Position numbers and translations under genes: made by a program. Positions 26,237 to 35,050 of a DNA stretch of 62,691 nt are shown one piece after another. Source of the DNA: Kineococcus rubinsiae (GTDB taxonomy: Bacteria > Actinomycetota > Actinomycetes > Actinomycetales > Kineococcaceae); assembly GCF_011839805.1 (NCBI RefSeq), contig NZ_VWPY01000023.1:1-62691 (forward strand), read 5' to 3'. Numbering within the stretch: the stretch's first letter is position 1; each line of letters starts with the position of its first letter. Under the pieces are notes generated by a model. The model made no database searches, was not told where the DNA came from, and worked only from the letters and a program-made list of their open reading frames with translations.

Positions 26237-27358
26237 CTACGGGGAGGTGCGGCCGACCGCGTGGACGGCGACGGCCGTCGCCTTGACCACGAGGTGCACG
26301 GGCGAGCCCGCGACGAGGTCGAGGTCGGCGACCGAGGACGCCGTCACGTCGGCCAGCACCTCCTCCCCACCGGGCAGCAGCCGGGCCCGCACGCGCACGA
26401 GGGCGCCGCGCGACGCCGGCTCGCGGGAGGTCAGGTCCTCCACGACGGCGGCCCACCGGTTGCGGGGGCTGCCGCCGGGGTCGTCGCGGTGCACGGCGAC
26501 CGCGGCCGGGCTGAAGGTGGCGACCGCGGCGTCGCCCGGGGCGCAGTCGGGGTCGCGCAGGCCCGCGAGCGCCGTGCCCCCGGCCGTGCGCAGGCCGTCC
26601 GCGGTGGCGGTCCCCGCGAGCAGGTCGAGCCCCGCGATCCGGGCGCCGAACGCGCTGCGGGGCGAGGCGAGCACGTCGGCGACGGGCCCCTCCTCCACGA
26701 CCCGGCCGCCGTCCAGGACGACGACGCGGTCGGCCAGCGCCAGGGCGTCGAGGAGGTCGTGCGTGACGAGCACGGCGCTGCGCCGCTGCTCCCCGCGCAG
26801 CACCTGCCGCAGGACGCGGCGGACCTCGGGCGCCGCGCCGACGTCGAGGGCGGCCAGCGGCTCGTCGAGCAGGAGCAGCCGCGGGTCGGCCGCGAGCGCC
26901 CGCGCGACCGCGATGCGCTGGGCCTGGCCGCCGGAGACCTCGTGCGGGCGCCGCCGCGCCAGGTCGGCGGCACCGACGACGTCGAGCCAGTGCCGCGCGG
27001 CGGCCCGCGCGTCCCGCCGAGAGGCGCCCGCGCTGCGCGGGCCGAAGGCCACGTTGGCCTCGACGCGCAGGTGCGGGAAGAGCAGCGGCTGCTGCGCGAG
27101 CAGGGCCGTGCCGCGCCGGTGCGGCGGGGTGGGCCGGTGGCGGCCGTCGGCGAGGACCTCCCCGTCCAGCACGATGCGCCCGCCCGTGGGGCTCAGCAGG
27201 CCCGCGAGCAGGGACAGCACCGTCGACTTCCCGGCGCCGTTGGGCCCCAGCACCGCGAGGACCTCGCCGGGCGCGAGCCGCAGGTCCGCCGCGAGGTCGC
27301 GCGGGGCGTGGCGCAGCTCGGCGACGAGGCCGTCGGCCGGGCCGTCCGCGGGGCCCAC
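26237..27358 (-). CDS. modC: Molybdate ABC transporter ATPase with C-terminal MOP domain
   Basis: The 373-residue protein has Walker A GPNGAGKS, signature VSGGQAQRIA, Walker B LLLLDEPLAALD and a switch His (VTHDLLDAL), then a TOBE/MOP-type domain (about residues 290-365) that binds molybdate. It energises molybdate import through ModB. GTG 27358 starts one base after the modB stop, so it is the last gene of the regulator-modA-modB-modC operon. The N-terminus before Walker A is somewhat short. Confidence 0.95.
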   Translation of the reverse strand: MGPADGPADGLVAELRHAPRDLAADLRLAPGEVLAVLGPNGAGKSTVLSLLAGLLSPTGGRIVLDGEVLADGRHRPTPPHRRGTALLAQQPLLFPHLRVEANVAFGPRSAGASRRDARAAARHWLDVVGAADLARRRPHEVSGGQAQRIAVARALAADPRLLLLDEPLAALDVGAAPEVRRVLRQVLRGEQRRSAVLVTHDLLDALALADRVVVLDGGRVVEEGPVADVLASPRSAFGARIAGLDLLAGTATADGLRTAGGTALAGLRDPDCAPGDAAVATFSPAAVAVHRDDPGGSPRNRWAAVVEDLTSREPASRGALVRVRARLLPGGEEVLADVTASSVADLDLVAGSPVHLVVKATAVAVHAVGRTSP

Positions 27359-27359
27359 C

Positions 27360-28169
27360 TCAGCGCGCCCCGGCGCCGCGGCGGCCGTGGACGGCCACGA
27401 CGACGACGGCCGCGACGACCACCAGCACCAGCGCCAGCGCGACGGCCGCGTCGGGGTCGGTCTCGCGCTGCAGGTAGATCTCCAGCGGCAGGGTGCGGGT
27501 GGTGCCCTGCAGGCTGCCCGCGACGGTGAGCGTGGCCCCGAACTCCCCGAGCGAGCGGGCGAAGGCCAGCACGGCCCCGGACACGAGCCCGGGCAGCACC
27601 AGCGGCAGCGTCACGCGCAGCAGGACCCGCGACGGCGCCGCCCCCAGCGACGCCGCGACCGCCTCGTAGCGCCGCCCCGCCGTGCGCAGCGCCCCCTCCA
27701 GGCTGACGACGAGGAAGGGCAGGGACACGAAGGTCTGCGCGAGCACCACCGACGCCGTCGTGAAGGCCACCCGGATCCCCGCGGCCTCCAGCGCCGGCCC
27801 GAACAGCCCCTGCCGCCCGACGGCGTAGAGGAGGGCGAGGCCGCCGACGACGGGCGGCAGCACCAGCGGCAGGAGCACCACGGCCCGCAGCACCCGCAGC
27901 CCCGGCAGGGCGGAGCGGGCCAGCACGAGCGCCAGCGGGACCCCGACCACGATGCAGCAGGCCGTGCTCGCACCGGCCGTGCGCAGGCTGAGCCGCAGCG
28001 CGGCCACCGACGACGCCGACGTGACGAGCGCCGGGAACCGCACCCAGTCCACCCGCGCGACGATCGCGGCGAGCGGGACCGCGACGAGGAGCACCCCCAG
28101 CGCCGCCGGGACGAACACCCACCGGGGCAGGGCGCTGCCCTCGCCGCCCGCGGCCCGGGCGGCCCTCAC
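27360..28169 (-). CDS. modB: Molybdate ABC transporter permease
   Basis: The 269-residue protein starts at GTG 28169, overlapping the modA stop by 4 bp. It has about six membrane helices and the EAA-type loop [21 protein letters not shown] that contacts ModC. It carries molybdate, and possibly tungstate, across the membrane with ModA and ModC. A longer open frame upstream is antisense or shadow to modA. Confidence 0.95.
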   Translation of the reverse strand: MRAARAAGGEGSALPRWVFVPAALGVLLVAVPLAAIVARVDWVRFPALVTSASSVAALRLSLRTAGASTACCIVVGVPLALVLARSALPGLRVLRAVVLLPLVLPPVVGGLALLYAVGRQGLFGPALEAAGIRVAFTTASVVLAQTFVSLPFLVVSLEGALRTAGRRYEAVAASLGAAPSRVLLRVTLPLVLPGLVSGAVLAFARSLGEFGATLTVAGSLQGTTRTLPLEIYLQRETDPDAAVALALVLVVVAAVVVVAVHGRRGAGAR

Positions 28170-28963
28170 GCCGGCGGCTCGCCGAACCCCGCGGCCGCGA
28201 GCACGGCCCGGCCGTCGGCGGACGTCACGAAGTCCCGGAACGCCGCGGCGTCCGCGGCGTGCTCGGAGTTCGACAGCGCCGCGATCGGGTAGGTGTTCAC
28301 GGCGCCCGCGGACTCCGGGAACGGCACCCCCGTCACGGCCGCGCCCGCGGCCCGGACGTCGGTGGCGTAGACGAGGCCCGCGTCGGCCTCGCCCGAGGTG
28401 ACCTTGCCGAGGACGTCGGTCACGGAGGACTCCTCGCTGACCGGGGTGAGGGTCGTGCCGGTGGCCGCCTCCGCCTTCACCGCCGCTGCCCCGCAGGGCA
28501 CCTGGGGCGCGCACACGACGACGTCGAGGCCCGGCCGGGCCAGGTCGGCGAAGGACGCGACGCGGGCCGGGTTCCCCGGCGGGGTGGCGATCTCGAGGAC
28601 GTTGGTCGCGAAGTCCACGGCCCGGCCGGCGATCAGCTCCTGCTCGAGGACCTTCGCCATGTTCGCCTCGTCGGCCGAGGCGAACACGTCCGCGGGGGCG
28701 CCGGCCACGATCTGCGACACCAGGTCGGAGGACCCCGCGAAGCTGAACGCCACCGTCGTGCCGGGGTGGCGGGCCTCGAACGCGGCGCCCAGCTCGGTGA
28801 AGCTGGTGCGCAGCGACGCCGCCGCGAAGACCGTGATCGTCAGGGGTGCCGCGGAGGACGACGCCGAGGACGCGGCCGACGGCCCGGCGGCCGAGGGGCC
28901 CGCGCCGCACCCCGCCAGCAGCAGAACCGCCACCACCGGCAGGGCCGCGGCCCGCCGCCTCAC
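28166..28963 (-). CDS. modA: Molybdate-binding lipoprotein
   Basis: The 265-residue product starts at GTG 28963, overlapping the regulator's stop. It has a lipobox (LLLAGCG) with lipidated Cys after a short signal, then a periplasmic-binding fold with [25 protein letters not shown] and [14 protein letters not shown], characteristic ModA motifs for oxyanion binding. The protein is anchored outside the membrane and hands molybdate to ModB/ModC. Confidence 0.95.
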   Translation of the reverse strand: MRRRAAALPVVAVLLLAGCGAGPSAAGPSAASSASSSAAPLTITVFAAASLRTSFTELGAAFEARHPGTTVAFSFAGSSDLVSQIVAGAPADVFASADEANMAKVLEQELIAGRAVDFATNVLEIATPPGNPARVASFADLARPGLDVVVCAPQVPCGAAAVKAEAATGTTLTPVSEESSVTDVLGKVTSGEADAGLVYATDVRAAGAAVTGVPFPESAGAVNTYPIAALSNSEHAADAAAFRDFVTSADGRAVLAAAGFGEPPA

Positions 28964-29370
28964 GCGCGGTCCCCGGCGGGCGTCTCGACGATCACCGAGG
29001 TCGCCTTCACCACGGCGACGGCGCGGCGGCCGGGCACGAGCCCGAGCTCGGTGGCGGCCTCGCTGCTCATGAGCGAGACGACGCGGTGCGGGCCGCACTG
29101 CAGCTCGACCTGGGCCATGACGCCGTCGGCGACGACGCGCGTGACCAGCCCGACGAAGCGGTTGCGGGCCGAGCGCCCCACGCCCGACGGGTCCGGCGCG
29201 GCCGCGGCCGCGTTCGAGACCGCGAAGGCCGCGAGGTCGGCACCGTCCACGACGAGCCGCCCCGCCTCGTCCTTGGTGGCCGGCAGCGTCCCGGCGTCGG
29301 TCCAGCGGCGGGCGGTGTCGTCGGAGACCCCGAGGAGCTCGGCGACCTCGCGGATCCGGTACAGCGGCAT
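28960..29370 (-). CDS. MerR-type HTH / TOBE regulator (candidate molybdate sensor)
   Basis: The 136-residue protein joins an N-terminal excisionase/MerR-like HTH ([27 protein letters not shown]) to a C-terminal TOBE/MOP domain (about residues 72-130) like those in ModE and ModC. It is the first gene of the operon and probably represses or tunes modABC in response to molybdate; it differs from E. coli ModE in its DNA-binding domain. The start at ATG 29370 is supported by TACGGT six bases upstream (leaderless pattern). Confidence 0.85.
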   Translation of the reverse strand: MPLYRIREVAELLGVSDDTARRWTDAGTLPATKDEAGRLVVDGADLAAFAVSNAAAAAPDPSGVGRSARNRFVGLVTRVVADGVMAQVELQCGPHRVVSLMSSEAATELGLVPGRRAVAVVKATSVIVETPAGDRA

Positions 29371-29386
29371 CCCAGCACCGTAACCG

Positions 29387-29431
29387 ACCGCAGGTGCGGA
29401 CGTCAGCGCTTCCCGCGACCGCACCTGCGGT
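29387..29431. promoter_or_regulatory. Two CCGCA-NN-TGCGG palindromes before the mod operon
   Basis: CCGCAGGTGCGG (29388-29399) and CCGCACCTGCGG (29419-29430) are each palindromic and also pair as a 13-bp inverted repeat. Centres are 31 bp apart (about three turns). The proximal one lies directly upstream of the TACGGT -10 of the regulator gene. They are candidate operators for the HTH/TOBE regulator; a terminator role for azlD cannot be excluded for the combined hairpin. Confidence 0.6.
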
Positions 29432-29440
29432 GGGTCCCGA

Positions 29441-29746
29441 TCAGCCCAGTCCGGCCGCCCGGAGCCCCGCGGCGGTCGCCGCCCCCAGCAGGACGACCAC
29501 GACGAAGGGCGCCCGCAGCAGCAGGGCGAGGGCCGCGACGGCCACCGCGCCGAGCCGGGCGTCCAGCACGAGCGCCCCGTCGCCGCCCACGGTCTGCACG
29601 ACGACGAGTGCCGCGAGGCAGCCCGCGGTGACGAGGTCGGTGGTCCGCCCGACGCGGGGGTCGGCGAGCACCGCGGCGGGCAGGAGGTAGCCGGCGAGCT
29701 TCAGCAGCAGGCAGGCCAGCGCCGACGCGACCAGCCAGCCGGTCAC
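29441..29746 (-). CDS. azlD: AzlD-family branched-chain amino acid exporter small subunit
   Basis: The 101-residue, almost fully hydrophobic protein has three to four membrane helices (ALACLLLKLAGYLLPAAVL; VTAGCLAALVVVQTV; APFVVVVLLGAATAAGL) and a PRVGRTTDL motif typical of AzlD. It pairs with AzlC to export branched-chain amino acids. GTG 29746 overlaps the downstream stop of the azlC frame (GTGA), so the two are translationally coupled, yet azlC is interrupted (see next entry). Confidence 0.85.
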   Translation of the reverse strand: MTGWLVASALACLLLKLAGYLLPAAVLADPRVGRTTDLVTAGCLAALVVVQTVGGDGALVLDARLGAVAVAALALLLRAPFVVVVLLGAATAAGLRAAGLG

Positions 29747-30474
29747 GGCGCCGCCCCGCGCGGGGGGCGGGTGCGCCACCAGCCCAGCGCCGCGGCCGCG
29801 ACGGCCGCGGCGAGGACGGGGACGCCCGCCGGGGCCACGGGCAGGACGAGCGCCGCGACCAGGGCCGCCACCGCGGCCACCGCGGCGGTCTCGCGCCGCC
29901 GCAGCCGCGGCCAGAGCAGCCCGAGGAACGCGGCGGCCGCCGCCCCGTCGAGGCCCCACCGCTGCGGGTCGCCCAGCGCACTGCCGAGCAGGGCGCCCGC
30001 GAGCGTGGCGACGTTCCAGAAGGCGAAGACCCCGGCGCCCGCGGCTCAGAAGCCGCGCCGCGCCTCGACCGGATCGCCCTGCGCGGCCGAGACGGCCGAG
30101 GACTCGTCGATGGTCAGGTGCGCGGCGAGCAGGCGCCGCCACCCGCGCAGGCCGAGGCGCGGGGCGAGCTGCAGGCCGTAGACCGCGTTGCGCAGCCCGA
30201 GCAGCGTCGCCGACGCGAACCCCGCGACGGGCGCCCCGCCCGCGGCGAGGACCCCGACGACCGCGAACTGCGAGCCGCCCGTGAACATCACGAGGCTGAG
30301 CAGGCAGGCCTGCACCACGCCGAGCCCCGCCGCCGTCGCCAGCGCCCCGAAGGACAGGCCGTAGAGGCCGGTGGCGAGGCCGACCGAGACGCCCTGCCGG
30401 ACGGCGGGCGAGCGCAGCAGAGCGCTCCGGGCCCTCCCGCCGGGCACGCCCGCGGCGGGCTCGTCGGTCGACAC
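29743..30474 (-). pseudogene. azlC: azlC interrupted by an in-frame TGA
   Basis: The azlC-type frame from 30474 encodes 142 residues of the exporter large subunit (VGLATGLYGLSFGALATAAGL; ATLLGLRNAVYGLQLAP; HLTIDESSAV) and stops at TGA 30048-30046. The same frame stays open to 29743 and encodes the rest of AzlC (GVFAFWNVATLAGALLG, DPQRWGLDGAAAAAFLGLLWPRL). The full frame would give 243 residues, the family norm, and overlaps azlD by 4 bp. The stop sits after RRGF, where homologues commonly have Trp (TGG). Nonsense mutation or sequence error are the options. Confidence 0.9.
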
Positions 30475-30482
30475 CCCTGCGC

Positions 30483-30893
30483 CTAGGGCCGCGGCCGGCG
30501 CAGCAGCTCGAGCATCTCCGGCAGCTCGAACACCTGCGCGACGGCGACACCCGACTGCCGCCCGAGCTCCGGGTCGGCGCCCGCGGCGAGGAGGTCGGTG
30601 ACGATCGCACCCGCGCGGCGGAACACCGCGGCGCCGAGCGCGGTCTGCCCCTTGTCGTTGACGCGGGCGTGGTCGGCGCCGCGGGCCAGGAGCATCCGGA
30701 CCGTGTCCTCGTGCGCGTGGTAGGCCGCGAGGACCAGCAGGGTGTCGCCGCCGGCGTTGGTGAGGTCCACCGGGACGCCCCGGGCCACGCGCTCCTCGAG
30801 CTCGGCGGTCGCGCCCTCGCGCGCCAGGTCGAAGGTGTCCTGCAGGAACCGCAGCTCCTCGGCGGTCAGCGGTTCCGGCGGCGGCTGGCTCAC
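30483..30893 (-). CDS. Ankyrin-repeat protein
   Basis: The 136-residue cytosolic protein starts at GTG 30893. It has three ankyrin repeats (GGDTLLVLAAYHAHEDTVRM; DKGQTALGAAVFRRAGAIVTD; and a degenerate last repeat). These repeats bind proteins. The longer open frame upstream is shadow coding. It ends 9 bp before the azlC frame begins and is divergent from the sugar-isomerase operon. Partner unknown. Confidence 0.87.
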   Translation of the reverse strand: MSQPPPEPLTAEELRFLQDTFDLAREGATAELEERVARGVPVDLTNAGGDTLLVLAAYHAHEDTVRMLLARGADHARVNDKGQTALGAAVFRRAGAIVTDLLAAGADPELGRQSGVAVAQVFELPEMLELLRRPRP

Positions 30894-31005
30894 GCGGGGA
30901 TCGTAGCGACGGCGGCCGTCCTGCTCCGCTGCCGTCCTGGTCCGCTGCCGTCCCGGGTCGCGGGACGGGGGTGGTGGAGCGCCCCCCGGAGCGCCTACGG
31001 TCTGC

Positions 31006-31017
31006 TTAACCGGTTCG
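31006..31017. promoter_or_regulatory. LacI-type palindrome TTAACCGGTTCG
   Basis: AACCGGTT at 31008-31015 is a perfect 8-bp palindrome, part of TTAACCGGTT, closely like LacI/GalR-family operators with central CG. It lies about 90 bp upstream of the isomerase gene at 31104 in the ankyrin/isomerase intergenic region. No LacI gene is in the window, so a regulator would act in trans. Confidence 0.55.
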
Positions 31018-31103
31018 GTGCCGACGGCGAGGGTCGTCGTGGGTGGCACCATCGGGTCGAGGCGTCCATCGACGGGCGCCCCGCAGCGGACCGAGAGGAC
31101 GAC

Positions 31104-31853
31104 GTGCTCGACAACGACAAGATCTCCGTGCAGCTCTACACGGTGCGGGAGGCGCTCGCCGCCGACCTGGACGGCACGCTCGCGCGGCTGGCCGCCATGG
31201 GGCTGCGCAAGGTGGAGCCCTTCGGCCTGCCCCAGTTCGCGGACGCGCTCGCGACCGCGCTGCCCGCCCACGGGCTGACCGCCCCGAGCACCCACGCGCG
31301 CATCGTCGGCGGCGACGTCGACGAGGCGCTCGCCGCGGCCGCCAAGACCGGCACCGCGCTCGTCATCGAGCCCCACGTGGACCGCTCGCGCTGGACCACC
31401 GAGTCCGACGTCGCCGCGATCGCCGCGGAGCTCAACGCCGCCGCCGCCAAGGCCGCGGACGCGGGCGTCACCATCGGCTACCACAACCACGAGTTCGAGC
31501 TGCAGACGAAGATCGGCGGCCGCCCGGCGCTGGAGGTCTTCGCCGAGCACCTCGACGCGGCCGTGGTCCTCGAGGTCGACACCTACTGGGCGGTCGTGGG
31601 CGGCGTCGACGTCCCCGAGCTGCTCGGCCGGCTCGGCTCCCGCGTGAAGGCCGTGCACCTCAAGGACGGCGACGGCACCCGCGAGACGAAGAACCAGGTC
31701 GCGCTCGGCCAGGGCGTGCTCGACATCCCCGCGATCCTCGCCGCGAGCAGCGGCGTCGACCTCGGCGTCATCGAGCTCGACGACACCACCGGCGACGTCT
31801 TCGAGGCCGTCGCGGGCGGCGTGCGCTACCTCACCGAGGCGGCCGGGGCATGA
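31104..31853 (+). CDS. Sugar phosphate isomerase/epimerase (xylose isomerase-like TIM barrel)
   Basis: The 249-residue cytosolic TIM-barrel enzyme starts at GTG 31104, with GAGAGGA about five bases upstream. Metal-ligand motifs are GYHNHEFE, LEVDTYW, AVHLKDGD and GVIELDDTTGD. Family members (IolE/IolI-like) act on keto-sugars or inosose. It overlaps the following Gfo/Idh/MocA gene by 4 bp (ATGA), so the pair catabolises one sugar or cyclitol. The substrate is unknown. A LacI-type palindrome sits upstream. Confidence 0.92.
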   Translation: MLDNDKISVQLYTVREALAADLDGTLARLAAMGLRKVEPFGLPQFADALATALPAHGLTAPSTHARIVGGDVDEALAAAAKTGTALVIEPHVDRSRWTTESDVAAIAAELNAAAAKAADAGVTIGYHNHEFELQTKIGGRPALEVFAEHLDAAVVLEVDTYWAVVGGVDVPELLGRLGSRVKAVHLKDGDGTRETKNQVALGQGVLDIPAILAASSGVDLGVIELDDTTGDVFEAVAGGVRYLTEAAGA

Positions 31854-32980
31854 GCGCCCCCGAGGCCCGCACGGGTCCCGTCGGCATCGGTGTCATCGGC
31901 GCCGGCGTCATCAGCGACACCTACCTCGAGAACCTGACGTCCTTCCCGGACGTGGAGGTGCACGCGATCGGCGACCTGTTCCCGGCCGCGGCGAAGACCC
32001 GCGCCGAGCAGCACGGCATCGCCACCCACGGCGCGATGGACGCGGTGCTGACGCACCCGGACGTCGAGATCGTCGTGAACCTGACGATCCCGGCCGCCCA
32101 CGTCGAGGTCTCCTCGGCCGCGATCGCGGCGGGCAAGCACGTCTGGAGCGAGAAGCCCCTGACGCTGGACCGCTCCGGCGGCGAGACGCTGCTGCGCGAG
32201 GCCGAGGCGGCCGGGGTGCGGCTGGGCTGCGCGCCCGACACGTTCCTCGGCTCGGGCCTGCAGGCGGCGCTGAAGGCGATCGCCCGCGGCGACATCGGCA
32301 CGCCCCTGTCGGCGCTGACCCTCATGCAGTCCCCCGGCCCCGAGTCGTGGCACCCGAACCCCGCGTTCCTGTTCCAGCACGGCGCGGGCCCGCTGTTCGA
32401 CATTGGGCCGTACTACTGGACGACCCTCGTGCAGGCGTTCGGGCCGGTGGCCTCCGTCGCGGCCATCGCGTCCACGGCGCAGGCGCAGCGGACCATCGGC
32501 TCGGGCCCGAAGGCCGGCGAGGTCTTCGACGTCACCGTCCCGACCCACGTCAACGCCATCGCCCGGTTCCAGGGCGGGCAGACGTCGCAGAGCGTCTTCA
32601 GCTTCGACACCGCCGTGACGCGGGCGCCGTTCCTGCAGATCAACGGCACCGAGGGCGTCCTCGAGCTGCCCGACCCGAACATGTTCGACGGCGACATCGT
32701 GCTGCTGCGCCCGGGCGGGGACCGGTTCGAGCTGGTCACCACCACGACCGCGACCCGCGCGCAGTCCACCCGCGGCACGGGCGTCCTGGAGATGGCCCGC
32801 GCCATCCGCGAGGGCCGCCCGCACCGCGTGCAGGGCGCGCTGGCGCACCACGTCGTCGACATCCTCGTCTCGCTCGAGGAGGCCGGGGCGTCGAAGCAGT
32901 TCGTCGACGTCACGAGCACCGTGGAGGCGGCCCCGCCGCTGCCCGACGACTGGGACCCGCTGGTCCGCACGGTCGACTGA
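31850..32980 (+). CDS. Gfo/Idh/MocA-family dehydrogenase
   Basis: The 376-residue NAD(P)-dependent oxidoreductase has a Rossmann motif GVIGAGVISDTYL, SEKPLTL with the conserved EKP lysine, and a C-terminal domain with PLFDIGPYY. It oxidises a sugar, inositol or related polyol. Start ATG 31850 overlaps the isomerase stop, so they are an operon; a 19-bp hairpin terminator follows at 32993. Together they look like a cyclitol/sugar catabolic pair. Confidence 0.93.
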   Translation: MSAPEARTGPVGIGVIGAGVISDTYLENLTSFPDVEVHAIGDLFPAAAKTRAEQHGIATHGAMDAVLTHPDVEIVVNLTIPAAHVEVSSAAIAAGKHVWSEKPLTLDRSGGETLLREAEAAGVRLGCAPDTFLGSGLQAALKAIARGDIGTPLSALTLMQSPGPESWHPNPAFLFQHGAGPLFDIGPYYWTTLVQAFGPVASVAAIASTAQAQRTIGSGPKAGEVFDVTVPTHVNAIARFQGGQTSQSVFSFDTAVTRAPFLQINGTEGVLELPDPNMFDGDIVLLRPGGDRFELVTTTTATRAQSTRGTGVLEMARAIREGRPHRVQGALAHHVVDILVSLEEAGASKQFVDVTSTVEAAPPLPDDWDPLVRTVD

Positions 32981-32992
32981 GGACCCCTCCCT

Positions 32993-33035
32993 CCCGCGGT
33001 GATCATGCAGGGACCACCTGCATGATCACCGCGGG
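32993..33035. terminator. 19-bp hairpin with GTGATCATGC core
   Basis: The arms 32993-33011 (CCCGCGGTGATCATGCAGG) and 33017-33035 are perfect complements around GACCA, just after the dehydrogenase stop. The same GTGATCATGCAGG core recurs in a hairpin at 61768-61810. Confidence 0.88.
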
Positions 33036-33179
33036 GCAGGGACAACGAGTGACCGTCTGTGACGGTCGTTGGACCCGCCGTGGCGACCTCCGGCGGGAGG
33101 AGGACGCAGGGTCATCCTGTCGGCTGAACCTGGGCACTGAGGGTCCTCGACGGACCCCACGGCGACCTACCCTGGAGAC

Positions 33180-33911
33180 GTGCCTCTCCTCGCTGAGCTC
33201 TCGGCTGCCCTGCCCGCCGCCGCGCCCGCGCTGCTGCCGGACTGGATGGAGCCGGAGTCGCTGCTGAACTCCCTCGGCCCCGCGGCGCTGTGGGTGTCGG
33301 CCGCGATCGTCTTCACCGAGTGCGGGCTGCTGCTGTTCTTCCTGCCCGGCGACTCGCTGCTGTTCACCGTCGGCCTGTTCACCCACGCGGGGCACCTGGC
33401 GTTCCCGATCTGGGCGTCCTGCCTGCTGCTGTCGGCCTCGGCGTTCCTCGGCAACGTCGTCGGCTACGAGATCGGCCGCAAGGCCGGCCCCGCGATCTTC
33501 GACCGGCCCGGCAGCAAGCTGCTGACCCCGAAGCGCGTCGAGCAGACCCGGCAGTTCTTCGAGCGCTACGGCGCCCGGGCGATCATCCTGGCCCGCTTCG
33601 TGCCCGTGGTGCGCACCTTCATCACCCTCGCGGCCGGCGCCGGGGCGATGGCCCGCCACACCTTCTTCGTCTTCTCCGCGATCGGCGCGGTCCTGTGGGC
33701 GTCCGGCATCACCCTGCTCGGCTACGCGCTCGGCGGGGTCCAGCTCATCGCCGACAACCTCGAGATCGGGCTGCTCCTGCTCGTCGTCCTGTCGCTGATC
33801 CCGGTCGGCATCGAGGCGCTGCGCGCCCGCGCCAAGGAGCGCTCCGCCTCCACCACCACCCTGCCCAACCAGGGCAGCAGCACGCAGAGCACCCCCGACC
33901 GCCAGCGCTGA
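33180..33911 (+). CDS. DedA-family membrane protein
   Basis: The 243-residue integral membrane protein has the DedA pattern: FTECGLLLFFLPGDSLLF, GYEIGRKAGP and RFVPVVRTFITLAAGAGAM with the conserved Arg/Pro, and about five helices. A Ser/Thr-rich tail follows. DedA proteins are lipid scramblase/flippase-type proteins that support membrane and envelope homeostasis. GTG 33180 is preceded six bases upstream by TACCCT, suggesting leaderless transcription. It is the first gene of a DedA-thioesterase-DedA row. Confidence 0.93.
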   Translation: MPLLAELSAALPAAAPALLPDWMEPESLLNSLGPAALWVSAAIVFTECGLLLFFLPGDSLLFTVGLFTHAGHLAFPIWASCLLLSASAFLGNVVGYEIGRKAGPAIFDRPGSKLLTPKRVEQTRQFFERYGARAIILARFVPVVRTFITLAAGAGAMARHTFFVFSAIGAVLWASGITLLGYALGGVQLIADNLEIGLLLLVVLSLIPVGIEALRARAKERSASTTTLPNQGSSTQSTPDRQR

Positions 33912-33934
33912 GCACCCCCGGGCAGGATGGCCGG

Positions 33935-34399
33935 GTGGCACCCCGGCGACTGCTCCTGTCCCTGCGCTGGGGCGACATGGACGCCTACCGGCACGTGAAC
34001 AACGTGCAGGTGATGCGGCTCCTCGAGGAGGCCCGCGTGCGCGCCTTCGGCATCGCCGCCGACGACGGGGCCGCCCCGATGCTCGCGACGGGCATGGTCG
34101 TCGCCAGCCACCAGGTCGACTACCTCCGGCCGCTGGACTACCGGCTCGCCCCCGTCGCCGTCGACCTGTGGGTCCACCGCGTGGGCGGCGCCAGCTTCGA
34201 CGTGCGCTACGACGTCTGCGAGCCCGACACCTCCGCCGTCGGGGAGCTGCGCAGCTACGTGCGCGCGACGACGACCTGCGTGTCCTACGACTTCGACGCG
34301 GGGCGTCCCCGCCGCCTCGGGCCGGACGAGCGGGCCCGGCTCGCCACCCTCGCGGGCGAGGGTGACGAGGAGCACGGCGGAGGTCCGCCCGTCCTCTGA
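33935..34399 (+). CDS. Acyl-CoA thioesterase (hotdog, 4HBT-like)
   Basis: The 154-residue protein starts at GTG 33935. It has the hotdog motif with catalytic Asp in LRWGDMDAYRHVNNVQ, then MVVASHQVDYLRPL. It would cleave acyl-CoA thioesters to free acids in the cytosol, with chain length unspecified. It lies 23 bp after one DedA gene and 12 bp before another, so co-expression is likely. Confidence 0.93.
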   Translation: MAPRRLLLSLRWGDMDAYRHVNNVQVMRLLEEARVRAFGIAADDGAAPMLATGMVVASHQVDYLRPLDYRLAPVAVDLWVHRVGGASFDVRYDVCEPDTSAVGELRSYVRATTTCVSYDFDAGRPRRLGPDERARLATLAGEGDEEHGGGPPVL

Positions 34400-34411
34400 C
34401 AGGATCAGGCG

Positions 34412-35050
34412 GTGTCCGACTGGCTCGCTCAGCTCGCCGACCCGAACCTGGAGGGTCTCGGGGCGCTCGGGCTGTACGCGCTCGTGTTCGGCATCGTCTT
34501 CGCCGAGACCGGGACCCTGGTGGGGTTCTGGCTGCCGGGCAGCACCGTCCTCTTCACGGCGGGACTCGTCGCGGCGCGCGAGGACTCCCCCGTCTCGCTG
34601 ACCGTCCTCGTCGTCGGGGTGTCCGTGGCCGCCATCGCGGGCGACACCGTCGGGTACTGGACCGGCCGGCGCCTGGGCCGGCCCTGGCTGCTGCGCCGGG
34701 CGGGCAAGGCGGCCGCGCGCCTGCCGCAGGCCGAGGCCTTCTACGCCCGCTACGGCTGGTTCGCCGTCGTCGGCTGCCGCTACATCCCGTGGCTGCGCGC
34801 CTTCACGCCGATCATCGCGGGCACCGCGGCCATGTCCTACCCGCGCTTCGCCTCGGCCAACGTCGTCGGCGCGCTGACGTGGGGCGCGCTGCTCGTGCTG
34901 GCGGGCTACGCCGCGGACTCGCTGCCGTGGATCCGCTCGCTGGCGTACACGATCGCGGGCGTCGCGATCCTCGTCTCGATCGTGGCCCCGGTCGTGGGCT
35001 GGATCCGCCGTCGCCGCTCGCGCGCGCCCGGTCAGGCCGGCGGCGCGTAG
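34412..35050 (+). CDS. Second DedA-family membrane protein
   Basis: The 212-residue membrane protein resembles the DedA at 33180 but is distinct: FAETGTLVGFWLPGSTVLF, DTVGYWTGRRLGRP and RYIPWLRAFTPIIAGTAAMSYPRF. About five helices are visible. It starts at GTG 34412. Its end overlaps the convergent rRNA methyltransferase by 19 bp. The two DedA genes flank a thioesterase, which hints at a lipid-related unit. Confidence 0.92.
   Translation: MSDWLAQLADPNLEGLGALGLYALVFGIVFAETGTLVGFWLPGSTVLFTAGLVAAREDSPVSLTVLVVGVSVAAIAGDTVGYWTGRRLGRPWLLRRAGKAAARLPQAEAFYARYGWFAVVGCRYIPWLRAFTPIIAGTAAMSYPRFASANVVGALTWGALLVLAGYAADSLPWIRSLAYTIAGVAILVSIVAPVVGWIRRRRSRAPGQAGGA

Noticed and set aside
30046-30048. Selenocysteine at the azlC TGA
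   Set aside because: AzlC is not a selenoprotein, the position is Trp-like, and no SECIS-type hairpin is evident immediately downstream.
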